Assembly (NCBI GenBank): GCA_027972325.1
Contig: JAPMOS010000014.1
Location: 204,001 to 268,000 of the forward strand
Source: Paratrimastix pyriformis
Taxonomy: Eukaryota; Preaxostyla; Paratrimastigidae
DNA length: 64,000 nucleotides
Direction of reading: 5' to 3'
Under the pieces are notes generated by a model. It was not told where the DNA came from. It did no database searches and worked only from the letters and a program-made list of their open reading frames with translations. Made by a program: the position numbers and the translations under genes. Positions 23,992-36,500 of this stretch are shown here, one piece after another (position 1 is the stretch's first letter; each line of letters starts with the position of its first letter).

Positions 23992-24906
23992 TCACGCCCA
24001 GATGACATCCTCGCCCCCAATCGGTACGACGTGGCAGGCTCCGTCTTTCTTGCGGCCTCCATTGAGCCAGCCATTCGAGTCACCAATCACCTGCGGGGCA
24101 CGGCCGGACATCAGCTCAGGTCGGACCACAAACCACATCAACAAACCTGGAAAAACCTCTCGTCGGCCTCGTGATACACCATGGTCATTGGGCTGTCGTC
24201 ATGAACCGACCGAATCGTCCAGCCGTACCATCTGCACCGGGGGTGAGGTCCACATACGCAGTTCGGGACGGACTTTCGGAACATGGGCAGCTTTGGAAGT
24301 CCCCTAATGTCGTCATTTTCTTCTGAGGTTAAGTATTTCTTGCAGTCCTGCGGGAGATTATCGCGAAATGGTTCAGTCGGCAGATCGCATTTGTGTGAGG
24401 ATGACGAGCTGGTGGTGGGAAAGCTGAGGTGAGCCCTGAGGCAAGAACACAGACTTCATCGAGTGGATCCCATTGGGTGCCAATTTGAGTGCGCACGCTG
24501 ACCAGGAGGGGCTCCACAAGCGGTGGAAGATGAAGAGGAAATTTGGCCGAAAAGCAAAAATCCAGTTGTTCCGAAGACAGAAAGTGGCTACCGAATTAAA
24601 TTCGGCCAACCTCAGCCAGGAATCGGTGCCGATGAGGGTCGGCGTGAGGGCGATCCCGGAATAACGCAGGAGCTCCTCTTCCTCAGAAAGCTCGACGTAT
24701 TCGGGTTGCTCCCAAAAATCACGGGCAGGCGCGCCTTGTCCCATCAGAGAGTGAGGCCGCGGCCTCAGGGGCACATAATAATCCTCCATTGCTGCGCTGG
24801 AATGGCTCTTAAAGAACCGGTAAAAAAAGCGGCATACAAGCAGGAGTTGCGGGTCTTTGAGCCAATTCAATTTCCCAAGGATTAGAGCCACCAACTCTGG
24901 TGGCAT
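23992..24906 (-). CDS. F-box protein
   Basis: Three exons, 24906-24455, 24408-24147 and 24090-23992, join in frame to give 270 residues. The first residues MPPELVALILGKLNWL and LLLVCRFFYRFF form an F-box, which would bind SKP1 in an SCF ubiquitin ligase. The rest has no named domain I recognise; it includes RWYGWTIRSVHDDSPMTMVY and ends GACHVVPIGGEDVIWA. Introns are 46 bp (GTCTGT...CCAG) and 56 bp (GTTTGT...GCAG). The start is the first ATG of the F-box; the frame stays open upstream, so a longer N-terminus is possible. Target unknown. Confidence 0.75.
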
Positions 24907-26691
24907 TCTCAAATAACGTGGGTGCACGAAACCCGGGAATGCGCACCAAACCCGCCGGAGGTGTGCTTTGAGGGAGCCGCCGCGAACGCCCGAGGCGGCC
25001 CCGGAGGATCCCGATCCACCCGCCAACCGGACGGAACCCCAAGTTTGCCCCACTGTTGCGGCGGCGGCAGCAGCCCAACCAGGCGATCAGGCGATCGACC
25101 GCAACCACTTGCTGAAATTCCGCGACCAAAAATCTCCTTGCACACCCCAAACCCCTGTGGCCTGTCGAACCATGATGGGAGGAATCCCCCTGGGGGCGCC
25201 TGCCCCTCCGCGGCGCTTTCACTTCGCGTTTTGCTGCCCTGCCATGCCCCACTGCCCACCCCGCTCCGCTGGCAGTGAGGTAGGCCGGCGGCAATGGGGC
25301 GGCGCTCTCGGTGGTGGATGGGCCCCTCGGGGCGGCTCCCCAGGCAGAGGCCGCCAGGGCGCCAACCCCTGATTGGTGGGGAATGGCGCTAGACGAGAGG
25401 GGGTCGGGGCCCAAGAGCCCACAGGCGGACGAGCTCCTCGGGGGGTACCGGTACTCCCTCGGGTGGGACTGGGGTGGCGAGGGGAAGGGAGCTCGACGGG
25501 GGGGCCGCACGAGCCGCCGGTTCCGAGAGGTACCCGAGGGCCGTGCTGGGGGGGGGGGGGGGGGGGGGGGCCGATTGGGAGGGCTGCGGCTGCGGCGGGG
25601 GGCAGCAGCGGGGACCGAGGGAGGGAGTGCCGAGGGGTAGCGCGAGGACGTCCCCACACCCAGATCCTGGGTAGGTGGGCGGGGCCGTAGGAAAGCCGCG
25701 ACTGGGCCAGGGAGTTGGCGAAGGGCAGGTTCTGCTCGGGCCGATCCCCATCCGCCCGCCCGCCCGGGGCCCCGTGAGTGGACATCAAGGGCCACCCAAG
25801 GCCAACGCCTCGATCGGGGGGTGGGAGGGAGGGCCAAAACAGGCCCTTGGCTACAGGGGCGGACCTGGGCGCGGATGGCCGAGGGGACGAAGGGCGGGAA
25901 GGCAGCCGGGGGCGGGCGGCCCCACACTGCCTCCCTGTTGTGCCCTGTTCCGACTGACGGTGCCCCGGGGGAGCCCGGCCGCCCCGCCCGCGCCCCCTGG
26001 CTGGCCCGGGCCTCACTTCCCCTGTTAACTTTTCCCCTGTGCTCCATCACAACAGTGTCCGGGTTCGCGAAGGGTGTGATCTGCCACTGATCCTCCGGCA
26101 GGATCTCGGGGGCTGGGGGCTCACGAGTGCGACGGTTGAAAGAGGCGGCCCCCCCATCGAGGGGTTCTCATCAGGGTGAGGGGGGTCACATGATGGATCA
26201 CCTGGAAACGCGACACCCTGCCGAGTGGCAGACCCAACTCGCCTTGTGTTCGACACACCACACCTCCTCCCCCCTGGTCCCCCTGCCCCCGTTGACCTGA
26301 CAGCTGCATCCCCCCATCTGGTGGCGGACCTCACCCCTTTGGTCTAGACCAAATGACCCCTCGATGGTTCTGTGTGGTGTCACCATCCCCCCGACTCCCC
26401 CTGGAGGGAACCCAAGAACCCAAGATACCTTCGTGTAGCCCCACTCGGCCTCTTTCTACTGCGCAATTCAGGTTGGGCCTCCGGTGGACGGGTGGGAGGT
26501 GGTGGGGACGGAAGGGCGTCAAACATGGGGTTTTCGATCGTCTGATTCCCCCGAGAATACGGTGTCAGAGAGGCTCCCGCCCGGTGCAACTCCAGCCAGA
26601 GGAAACGACCGATCTATAATTGCCCCCATTAGTGGTCCTTTCTTGCTTCGGCAGGGTGACGCCCGTCAGCCCCTTCCAGTGAGCTTGCAGT
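24907..26691. other. Gene-poor GC-rich region
   Basis: No gene is supported. Long open frames on both strands look like consequences of high GC. One candidate exon on the minus strand is listed separately. Confidence 0.4.
25389..25547 (-). CDS. Candidate C-terminal exon of an unidentified gene
   Basis: A run of about 22 C in the minus-strand sense ends in AG, followed by an open frame ALGYLSEPAARAAPP to PPEELVRLWALGPRPPLV and a stop at 25389. The C-run plus AG is the acceptor type used elsewhere in this window. No upstream exon was identified and no homology is recognised. Confidence 0.2.
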   Translation of the reverse strand, partial: STALGYLSEPAARAAPPSSSLPLATPVPPEGVPVPPEELVRLWALGPRPPLV

Positions 26692-28942
26692 CTAGTGGTC
26701 CAGCCGGTATTCGCGGGCCTCCCATCCTCCCGGCGGCCCGAGCAGCGACGCCCGGGTGACATGCTCCGGCCTGCCCGTCGGGAATGTCAGCGAATCGATG
26801 GGACCCAGCGGGGCCATCAGCGAGGTGAGCACCGTGGGGGCCGATGGGATGGGCCCAGTGGTGGTGTTGAGGGCGGCGGGACTCAGCGGGCTCAGCCGGC
26901 GCCGGTCGGCCAACTGTGGCGGTGGCGAGCGAGGGGGAGAGGAACAGTGACAAGAGCGATGATGCATCCCACGGCCCTGCCCCCCCACGCAGACACCACC
27001 ACCACCACCACCACGCCGCCATCTACGAACCGTTGCGGGGTAATTGGGGACGGTCACCTTCCAGAGGTTCTGCGGTGGTGCGTCGAGGCCCACGATCATG
27101 CGGAGCATCCGCCGGGCGGCTGCGGGCTGGTCTCGTGGCACCTGCAAGACCCCCCCCCCCCCCCATCCGATCACAAGCACAACGTCAAGATTCGGCTCCT
27201 CATCGGCCTTCGCGCCACTCATCTCCGCCCGGCCCCGGCAGCAAGCGGCGATCCCCCAGGGCGCGCGGACCAGGTGGCCAGCATCGAGGACCCAGACGAT
27301 GCCCAGGTTGTTCGCCCACTTGCTGAACATCTCCGGCTGGCCGCTCGCTGGGTCGCTATGCATGACCTGCGTGTGTGTGTGGTGGGCAGACGGTGGATAT
27401 CGAGGTGGGGATGTTGGTTTAAGGCGCCAAGAAGGGCGTGGGGACCTTTGCCGAGGCGGCGAACCGGCTGTAGTCCGACCAGCCCATGGAACTGACCCAG
27501 CGCTCCGTGCACAGCGAGTTGACGATCAGGTCCCACTGCCCCCTGCGCCCCAAACAGCCGGCCGGCAAGAATCAAGCCATGGACACCCCACCATTCGTGC
27601 GTGCGGATGAGGGAAACTGCCCTTGGGCGGGGCGGGAGGGGCATGGCAGACGGACACGTAGATCCACACTTGGAGGTCGGTCGTCTCCAGGAGCCGCTTC
27701 ACGTCCGAACTGCAGTCGGTCTGCGGCCATGAAAGGATGCCCGTCCCGTGACATGTGAGATGCAGGCCAAACCGCCCAAAACATCGGATCTGGGAGGGCG
27801 GACGGACCATAAAGTCGGGCCGGAGGGTGTTGTACACCCGATCCGACTGGGCGCCCCATGTGACCGAGGCCGGCAGGACGGCCTCAAGGGGTGCGCGGAT
27901 GGTGGCCGAGAGCATCAGGTCCTCCAGCTGGGAGAGGTTGGGCGCCTTGACGTGCAGGCGAAGGTTGTACATGTTGACAGTGCCTGTACACAGGGGTGGG
28001 AGAGACATTTTGGGTGTGCTGTGAAGGCGTGGGGGTCCAGAACTCGTGAAATTGCTGATGTAGTGCTGGGTGAGCCCGAACAGGTCCTCGGCCTGGGTGG
28101 GCCGCGCCTGAGGTGACGGAGGCGGTCAGGGATGTGGAGGCGAAGAGTGGGTCCCAGACCGTGGAGAGTGAGACTAATGTCTCATCCGTAATTGCAATCA
28201 GGCGAGCAGCCTGGGAATCTGTCACCAAGGCGGCGGCCTGGAGGACATCAGCATAGGAACGTTGACATTGTTCGGGTGCAATCCACGGGTCGCCCAGGGC
28301 AATTCCGCGAAAGTTGCACTTAATGACTCCAGAATCGATGGCCTGGTGCAGAGACGCCGCAATTGCGACCGAGCACTTCCCCCCATAGGACTCGGAAAAA
28401 ATCCAGAAGGGGTTGACCGCCAGGCGGGGGTGGGTGTCGAAGAAATGGGCCAAAAAGCGAAGCCCTTGGGCACCGATCTGGTCGTTGTTCTTGGCGAGTT
28501 CACTGGATTTGGTGGTCCAAGAAAATCCGCTGCCCACGGGGAAGTCCACAAATAGCACGTTTACATCGTTTACCCACGTGTCCCTGCGACGAAAGATTGG
28601 TTTATCTGAATGTGGTGGGCGCCAGTTCAGACCTCCGTTCTCGAAGATTTTCGTCCAACGGACCGACTTCAAGAAAGTTACCCACGCCGTAGCTGGAGCC
28701 GCCAGGGCCTCCTTTTTCGAGCAGCAGCAGGATGAGCATTGGTAAATCCAGGACAACAAACCTTGGAGCCACATTATCAAAGGTGCATTCTCCGGTGATT
28801 TTCTCGCAGAATAAAGGGCATAAAACATCCCCGAAGAGGGACTGAGAGAAACAACACCGATTTCTGGCTGATCAGCCTTCGATTTTGCGCCGAAAACCAG
28901 GTTTCCAGTCAAAAGGATGATCAGGAAAAGCAACAGTTCCAT
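26692..28942 (-). CDS. Secreted serine carboxypeptidase (peptidase S10, RISC-like)
   Basis: Starts with signal peptide MELLLFLIILLTGNLVFG. Spliced exons give WLQG-GPGGSSYGVGNFLEV (oxyanion region), LRERRDTWVNDVNVLFVDFP, then FSESYGGK with the nucleophile Ser. Near the C-terminus GQWDLIVNSLCTERWV holds the catalytic Asp, and AGHL joined to VPRDQPAAARRMLRM holds the catalytic His. The spacing fits retinoid-inducible (SCPEP1-like) carboxypeptidases, which trim C-terminal residues in the secretory/lysosomal pathway. Donors include GTTTGT, GTCTGA and GTCCGC. The last exon adds a Pro/Thr-rich tail beyond the domain. Exon edges around 28.1 and 27.0 kb were not all fixed. Confidence 0.88.
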
Positions 28943-29121
28943 TCCCGGGCTGCGAGATCATTGAAAACCAGATTTTCTGTAGCAGCGGAACAGTCAGATT
29001 CACCAGGGGGGACTTCGTTTTTGCCGGCTTTCTCTTTAGTGCAGCCTCGTGGGAGGCTAACTGAAAGTTTCAAGAGGAGAATCAAAAGGTTTTTATCCCA
29101 CCCCCCACCCACCCATTCCAA
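28943..29121. other. Short intergenic gap
   Basis: About 180 bp between the GST 3' end and the carboxypeptidase start codon, in the same direction. Probable carboxypeptidase promoter; no motif recognised. Confidence 0.3.
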
Positions 29122-30086
29122 CTATCCATCAACTCCAGGCATCTGCGGAGTGATCACACCACACGCACACGGCCGGGGGTCCAGCTGAGCCAAGCTCGTG
29201 GTCGGGTTTGTGGGTGGGCTCCTTGGAAGAATGACCGGGTGTTTTCTGTTTGTAACCAAAGTCTGAGACCACGATTCGATCGTGGGATTTACATTCAAAG
29301 ATTTACAGGTGGTAATTTGGTAAATGTGCGCGCGTGTTGGAGTGGGCGGGTGGATGGGGATGCGGATGGAGGAAGGGATGGAGTGGCGAAGGAGAAGGCA
29401 ATGCTGGGAGACGGGGCTTGACGAGGAGCTCCTCCTTAAAAGATCGTGTGTGGTCGCCTGGCAAGCCACCCGGCGATCCGGGGGCGAGAAGCGATCCTCT
29501 TTTTGAACTCGCAAAGTCTGGGAAAAGACTCTAAACGAGGAGGCATACCGGTGAGCCAGCCCACGACAACGACAACGGACCAATGCAATCCATGATCAGG
29601 GCAGGCTCCAATTCAGAGAGAAGCCAAAATACGGCGATATCCGCATATGTGAGTTGGTCGCCCACAAAGTATTCGTTCGCGCCAAGCATTGTGTGGAATG
29701 AACGGAGCCATTCAGGGAGCTCAAGCTTTGCTCTTTCCTTTTCGGCTTCCGACGAAAATTCGGAATAGATTTTGCAGAGAACATTCTGGTTGATATTTTC
29801 AACAGCCTCGCAGATCATATCGCAGCGTGCATCGGCGAGGATGTCGGCCGGGGCAAGTCCGTACTTTCGGGCACAAAGTCTCAGAATCGCGCTTGGTTCC
29901 GCGAATGCCTGGCCCTCGATGACAAAGACAGGGAGCTCGCCGAAAGGGTAGTTGGATTTCATGTGAGGCCATTCCTCAAGCGGGATTCTTCGATCTTCGT
30001 AAGAGACATCGGCTTCTGCCAAAAGCAGACGAATCACTTCGGCCCTCCCTCTTCCGCGGAAATAAATCAGCTGAGGGCGGCTCATT
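29122..30086 (-). CDS. Glutathione S-transferase, sigma-like
   Basis: Starts MSRPQLIYFRGRGRAEVIRL, the thioredoxin-fold N-terminus with the catalytic Tyr before FRGRGRAE, then GELPVFVIEGQAFAEPSAIL (cis-Pro and the SAI glutathione-binding loop). The alpha-helical half reads GANEYFVGDQLTYADIAVFW. The first exon runs to about 29550 with a GTATGC-type donor. The end of the fold is probably in a second exon near 29200-29300 (NPTIESWSQTLVTNRKHP), with the stop at 29122; that junction is inferred. A cytosolic conjugating enzyme or prostaglandin-synthase relative. Confidence 0.8.
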
Positions 30087-30344
30087 CCAATCGCTGAGAT
30101 TCGAAACAGCTTCTTCCTCTGGGGGGTATAGGCGCTATTTGGGCCATTTTTCGGCGGCGTCCGCTGTGTTTCAACAACAATTTTACAGATTCTCCGTCGA
30201 TTTGCTCGGGACTGGGGAGAACGTCGCGGTCGGAGATGGCCCGGCAGGGCTTCTGCTGGGGGACGGGCTGGGGGTCGGGGTGACCGACCAGGCCGGCGGG
30301 GGGAGGGAGCGGTATTGACTGGGCGACGGGAGGGGCGGAGCGAT
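30087..30344. other. Intergenic gap
   Basis: About 260 bp with no supported gene; it should contain the GST promoter. Confidence 0.3.
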
Positions 30345-30493
30345 CTAGAGGAGCGCCGCTGCATGAGTGGAAGATTGATTCAGATGGCGGACCCAAGCGG
30401 AGGCCAGCGGGGATGGTGCCGGGGCTGACTCCGCAGGAACGCTTGCCGGGCCTGCCGGGGTTGGAGCCGCAGAGGGCGACGAAGAGGAGGCCT

Positions 30494-30524
<31 letters not shown>

Positions 30525-33500
30525 ATTGATCGGTCGCGCCGAAGAGAACAGGATGTGATTATGGGGTGGTACTCCGTGCTGTTTCATCAGATGCTGCCCG
30601 CCATTCACACTCAAAGGGTGGGGCTGGGGCGGCTGTAATTTGGGCGGACCGAGGAGGAGGGCGAGCCGGAGGGGCTCGGGACAGGCGCCGGGCTCGTCGC
30701 GCTGTAGATGGGCGAAGGCGCGGCGCGCGGAAGGATCGAGGGCGCCGGACTCTGGAAGAAGCGGAGAAGGAAGCCGTGAAAGGGTGTGCCCATGGGAGAA
30801 GAGGGCTGCACAAGGAAGAAGGCAAAGCAGAGTGCTATCAACTGTCAGCGTGCCAATCTTACAATCGCACATTTCGCGCAAACATCCATTGAACGCAATG
30901 TTGGTCGTTGTGACATCGCGCAAATACAGCTCACTATTTTCAGACGTCGTTATCGCGATAGGAAATGTGCATTCGCGTACTTTCAGCACCACACCCACAT
31001 CTTGCGACACATTAAACGTAGTGACATTGCCCACTCGCTCAAGCTCCACAGTGCAGCGCGGAGTTGTGACAATACTATCGCGAGAGTGGAGGAGGGCTGC
31101 ACAAAAGGCATGCGGCGGCAAGCCGCAGACCGGCGCTGGCGCAGGAGAAGCAGCAGCAGGCACACTGGAGGTGGAAGGAGCCGGAGGGGGGGCAGGCGAG
31201 CTCGCAGCCAGCGGACTGCGCACTGGTGACGGGGTCTGGGATGGCACCGGGGATGACGTTTGGGATGGCACCGAGGATGACATTTGGGACGGGGTCTGGG
31301 AGGGCATGGGCGAGGGCATCTGTGACGGGGTGGGGGACGCCATCTGAGACGGGAGGGTGAGCAGCACGGGGGATGCCGCTGGGACCGGTGAGGCCGTGGG
31401 TGCTGGTCTGGGCGTGGGCAGCGGCATGGGCGCGGGAGCCGCGGTGATGCTGGAAGCGGGCGATGGAGCCGCGGTGATGCTGGAAGCGGGCGCGGGGCTC
31501 GGGGACTGGGCGGCCGCCGTCATGGGGCTCTTCGAAGGAAGGGGGCTTGGCAACGCCGTCATGGGGCTCGCCGAAGGGACGGGGGTCGGCGTTTGCGGTG
31601 GGAGGGCAGGGCTCACCGCGGTGGCGCTTACCGTCGGAGAGACAGTGGGGCTGGGGACTGGAGTCTGCGCGGTCTGGGTCGGGGCCCGGGTCGGGGCCTG
31701 GGTCGGGGCCTGGGTCGGGGCCTGGGCCGGAACTTGGGTCGGGGCCTGAGTCGGGTACTGGGTCGGGTACTGGGTCGGGGCCTGGGCCGGAACTTGGGTC
31801 AGATACTGGGTGGGATACTGGGTCGGGTACTGGGTTGGGTACTGGGTTGGAGACTGGGTCGGGGCCTGAGTCGGGACCTGGGTCGGGTACTGTGTTGGGG
31901 CCTGGGTCGGGGCCTGTGTCGGGGCCTGGGTCGGGGCCTGGGTCGGGGCCTGGGTCGGGGCCTGGGTCGGGACCTGGGTCGGGACCTGGGTCGGGACCTG
32001 AGTCGGGACCTGGGTCGGGGCCTGGGTAGGGGCCTGGGTCGGGTACTGTGTCGGGGCCTGGGTCGGGGCCTGGGTCGGGTACTGTGTCGGGTACTGTGTC
32101 GGGTACTGTGTCGGGTACTGTGTCGGGGCCTGAGCCGGGGCCTGGGTCGGGAACAGCGTGTGTTGTGGAGTTGGGGACTGCGTCTGGGTGGGATACCGGG
32201 TCGGCAATGGAGTCGGAGTTTGAGTGGGATACGGTGTGGGGGACTGGGGGTACTGCGTGGGGTACTGCAAGGGATATTGCGTGGGGTATTGCGTGGGGTA
32301 TTGGGTCGGGGTCGGGGACGGGTCCTGAGCAGGAGGGGAAGGCTGTGCCAGGGATGGGGACAGGGACTGGGTCGGGACTGGGGTGGCGATGGGGGCCGGG
32401 GTTCCAGCCTCAGGGGAGACAGCCGCCGCGGGAGAGGTGGCCGGCGACAGGGCAGGGGCGGGTGGGGGAGACAGGAGAGGCAGATGGGGTCGGGACAGGA
32501 GCGGCCGGGGAGCGGAGGGGTGATGGCGCGGGGGCAGGGGATGGCGAAGGGGTCGGGATGAAGGAGCGGTAGGGTGTCGGCCTGGGGGACGGTGTCGGCG
32601 TCGGCGTCGGCGTCGGCGGGGCAGGGGAGCGGGATGGCGCCGGGACGGGGGCGGGAGACGCCAGCTGGGCGGGGGATGCCAGCGGGACGGGGGCGGGTGG
32701 CGGGACGGGGGACCAGATTGGGACTGGAGCCGACGGCTCACCGGCAGGAGGAGAAAGAGGGGCCGGGGGCGGGGGCGTGATGCCGGTCGGGGGCTGGGGA
32801 GCCCCTGGCTGTTCGATTGGGAGCGGACCATACAAGGCCTCGTCCTCGTCCGAGACCCCGCTGGGTGGCGGTGGCGGTGGCGGTGGCGGAGGAGCTGCGG
32901 GGTTCCCGCCGACAGGTTGGTCCGATGGGCTGCCGCTGGCAGCTGGCTGGGCCTGGTCGTAGTCGGCCTCGCCGTCCTCGGAGGGCGCCGGGTCGGTCGG
33001 GGCGGCCACGGGTGGAGGCGGCTCCGGGACGACGGACGGGGGCGTGGATGGCTCATCAGGGTCCTGGGGGAAGGGGAGATCGAGCCGGGGTGAGATAACC
33101 CGGGCGATACCCGCGCCTCCCACGAACCCCTCCGCCACGCCGTCCGTCCCGTCCCCCGTCCCCCGTCCCCCGTTCCCCGTTCCCCGTTCCCCGTCCCCCG
33201 TCCCCGTTCCCCGCCCGCCCCCATCACCCGCCCATTTGCTCGCCCTCCCCAATGCGGACCACGGGGGGCCACCGGGGCCGAGGCGGCAACTCCGGCGCGG
33301 GCTGCTGGGGCTGCTGGGGCTGTTGTGCCAGCGGATCGATCGCCACGCCGTCCGTCGGAGGCTCCTGAGGCGGGTCCGGGACAGGCGTGGAGGGCTCCAC
33401 CTGGGGATCTGGAGACAGAGGTTGGGGATCCTGCGGGACGGAGGGTTCCTGTGGGGCGGGCGGCTGTGGGGGGACGCCAGGCTCCTGGGGGTACTGTGGG

Positions 33501-36500
33501 CCGGTGGGCTCCTGGGGGTACTGTGGGCCGGTGGGCTCCTGGGGGTACTGTGGGCCGGTGGACGGGAGCTCTTGGGGTTCCTGAGGGACCGGCGACGGGG
33601 CAGGCTGGGGCTCCACTGGCAGCGGCTCCTGGTCGGCGGGCGGGCGGGGCGGCCCGGTCTTGACGCCGCCAGGCGTGGCGGCCAACCAGCGGGCGCGATA
33701 GCGCACCGTGGCCGAGGTGCTGCCGTCCTGTATGCCCATCGTCGAGATCGGAGGGTCCAGGACGTGATGAGGGTGGGTGGGAGGAAGGAGGGATGGGGCG
33801 GACCGGCCGTGGCCGCATGTAGAGGACCCAGCGGATTGTCCCGCCGGAGGTGAGGGCCGGTCGGGCCGAGGCGGCGAAGTCCGTGGGGGCGGACAGGGCG
33901 GCCCACTCGTGGGCCCCCAGCGGAGCCAACCGCTCCTCAACCACAAGCTGGGGGACGAGGGGGGAGCCGATCCGGGTTTGAAACGTCCAGCTTCGCATGT
34001 CCAGGCCGAGGGCAGGAAGGGGAGTCGGGGCACACCACGCCTCGGATCGGACCTTTTCTAGTGTCTCTGTGCTGGGCCTAGTAACCTGCTGGGCTCCCTG
34101 CACCCGCCCCGCGGTGCCCTCGTCCTCCGCCGCCGCGACCTCGTGTGGCTGCCGGGGCTCGTCGATGTCCCAGAGGGCCTCCTCGTCCACGGCCCCGCCG
34201 GGCGCATACCAGGGCTGCGGTGGCGCGTGGGGGTCGGAGTGACCCTCGGGGGGTTGGCGACTGGGCTGCTGCCCGCTGCTGGGGTTGGGAGGCTGGGACT
34301 GCAGGCTCCCGAGGCCGACCGCCCCCCCGGTGGCGGGGACGGTGGCAGCGTCCCAGAAGGCGTCCTCGTCTGGTGGCCGTGCGGCGCGACACGGGGCAAC
34401 GAGAAGGCATGGGGTGTTGGATGAGCATGTTGCATCGGTGGTGCCCAAGGAAGCGGATCGGGTTTATGGACAGATCAACAGCAGGTCTACGTGTGCCCTC
34501 CTGCAGGGGGGATCGGGAAGCGGGTGTGCGGACCTTCTGGCACCGAAGCCGGTGTGACGGCCTGTTGGATCGGCCCCAGTCCCGGGACCGCTGCGAAGGC
34601 CAGCGGGTACCTCCGCATGAGCCCCGCAAAGCTGCCCGGCCTCGCGCGGCCCCAGGCGGCCCCACGGCCAGCGAGTGGATATAAGGTGGGGGCAGCCAGG
34701 GGGGCCAGGGTGGGGGCATCGAGGCTACTTGCGGTGGACGCAGGCGCTGAGGTGGGCGCGGCGGGGCTGGCATTGACAGTCGGCGCGGGTGCGAGTGCAG
34801 GTGCGGGTGCGGGCGCGGGCGCGGGTGCGGGTGCGGGGGCAGGGGCAGGGGAAGCCGGGCGGTCACCGCCGTGGTGCTGGCCAGGGGAAGCCGGCCGGCC
34901 GGCGGCGGAGGCCGTGGGGCGGACGCACTGGATGACGATTTGGACTGGCGGGACGGACGATGGTGGTTGGTTACGGTGAGCACAGCAAAATCGAGACGGA
35001 AAATGTCCTGAGGAGGGCACTGGGGACTGGGGGTGGGGAGCAGCGCGAGCGGACCGTCATCGGATGTTGCGCCCTCAGCGTGGAACTCGAGACGCCGCGT
35101 GCAGGCGACCCCGCTGTCCTCGCCCAGCTGGGCCACGAGGGCCTCGCCGACGGGCACCGGGCCGGGGATGGCCGCCTCGCCCAGGAAGACCGGCTTGGCC
35201 TCGGCTGCCCCGTCAGGCCGCTGGCGAACCTCGATCCGGCCCTGGGGAAGCAGGAAGCCGCCCAGCCCGCTGGCGGCCGTGTTGGGGATCTGGGGGTGGG
35301 TGGCGATGGACGGATTGAGTTGATTGGATACCGAATCACCGAAGTTCTCGAGCTCATCCATGGGCAAAGTCCAGCCGAAGGGAGCGGCTGGCCTAGTCGC
35401 GGCTCCGACCGGGGGGGGGAGATGGTGACGGACCGTGAGCACCCGCACGGGGTGTGCCGACTCGCCCGTCCGGCCGGCGGCAAGGAGGGGCGCCTGGTCG
35501 GCCCGGAAGAGCAGCGAGGGCCGGACGGCCACGGGGCCAGGTGCCCGGTACAGGGCGGCGCTCACGAGGCCGCGGGCGGGGATGCCCTTGTGGAACAGGC
35601 CCGCCGGCAGGGCGAAGAGCTGCTGGTTGAGGGCGAGATTGGTCAGGGTCGCCCCCTCGGCGCTCAGGGGGATCGGCTCGGAAGCGCTGGTGGTGGTGGC
35701 CGCGGGGCTCATGGAGGCGAGGAAGAGGGGACGGGGGACCGGCGACTGGCTCGGGACGGGCAGGTCAGCTTGAGGACAGAGACAAGGCAGAAACGGGCAG
35801 GAGGATGAGACGGAAAGCGGGCAGAAGGGGGTTGGTGGAGAAGGGGAAGAGGAAGAAGAGGTGGAAAGGTGGAGGTGGCGCAGGGACCTGAGAGGAGGCT
35901 GATGGAGGTCGGCTTCAGCCGCTCCAAGGGGCTCGCCCCCGGGACGGCGCTGTGCACTGCGGCAGAGAGGAGCAGCCTGCCGCCCCACGCCCGTCCCCCC
36001 AACCAACCAGCAGCGAAGCGCAAACATCAATCACCAGAGGGCCAGGCCGAGGAAGGGACAGTCTCACTTCTTGTGAGCGCAGCCTCCCGCTCGGCATCCC
36101 GGATTGCAGACCGTCCCGTCCGGGCGCCGTCCTCCAGATCGAGCTGGTAGATGGGCTCCCACCAGAGCGGGGCCGCGTGCTGCAGCCGGACCCGGTTGGG
36201 GGGCGCCGAGGCGGCCTTGGCCAGGGACAGGCTCGCAAGGAGCGGCTTGGCGGGGATGCTCGAGGCGGGCCGCGAGAAGATCGCCTCGACAACAGGGCTA
36301 TCCAACGGGGGGGGGGGGGGGGGGGGGGGGGGGGGATGGAAGGTCATGAAGAGGAATGCAGGGAGTGGGGGAGGTGCGAGGGAAGTGGGGAGGGGGGGAG
36401 GGGTGACGGACCCTTGAATGGCAGGAGGGAGGGCAGTCGGAGCGGCCGAGGGGCTGGAGACTCCACTGCCGGAAGAAGCAGCGGACTCCTTCAGGGCGAT

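Noticed and set aside
23640-24086. 148-residue minus-strand frame downstream of the F-box gene
   Set aside because: It overlaps the last F-box exon (24090-23992) in another frame and shows no motif.
25140-25460. Ribosomal RNA fragment
   Set aside because: High GC suggested it, but no conserved rRNA core sequence could be recognised.
24809-26050. A 413-residue open frame on the minus strand over the gene-poor region
   Set aside because: Arg/Pro/Gly-rich with no motif, overlaps the F-box exon in another frame, and equally long frames exist on the other strand; typical of GC-rich non-coding DNA.
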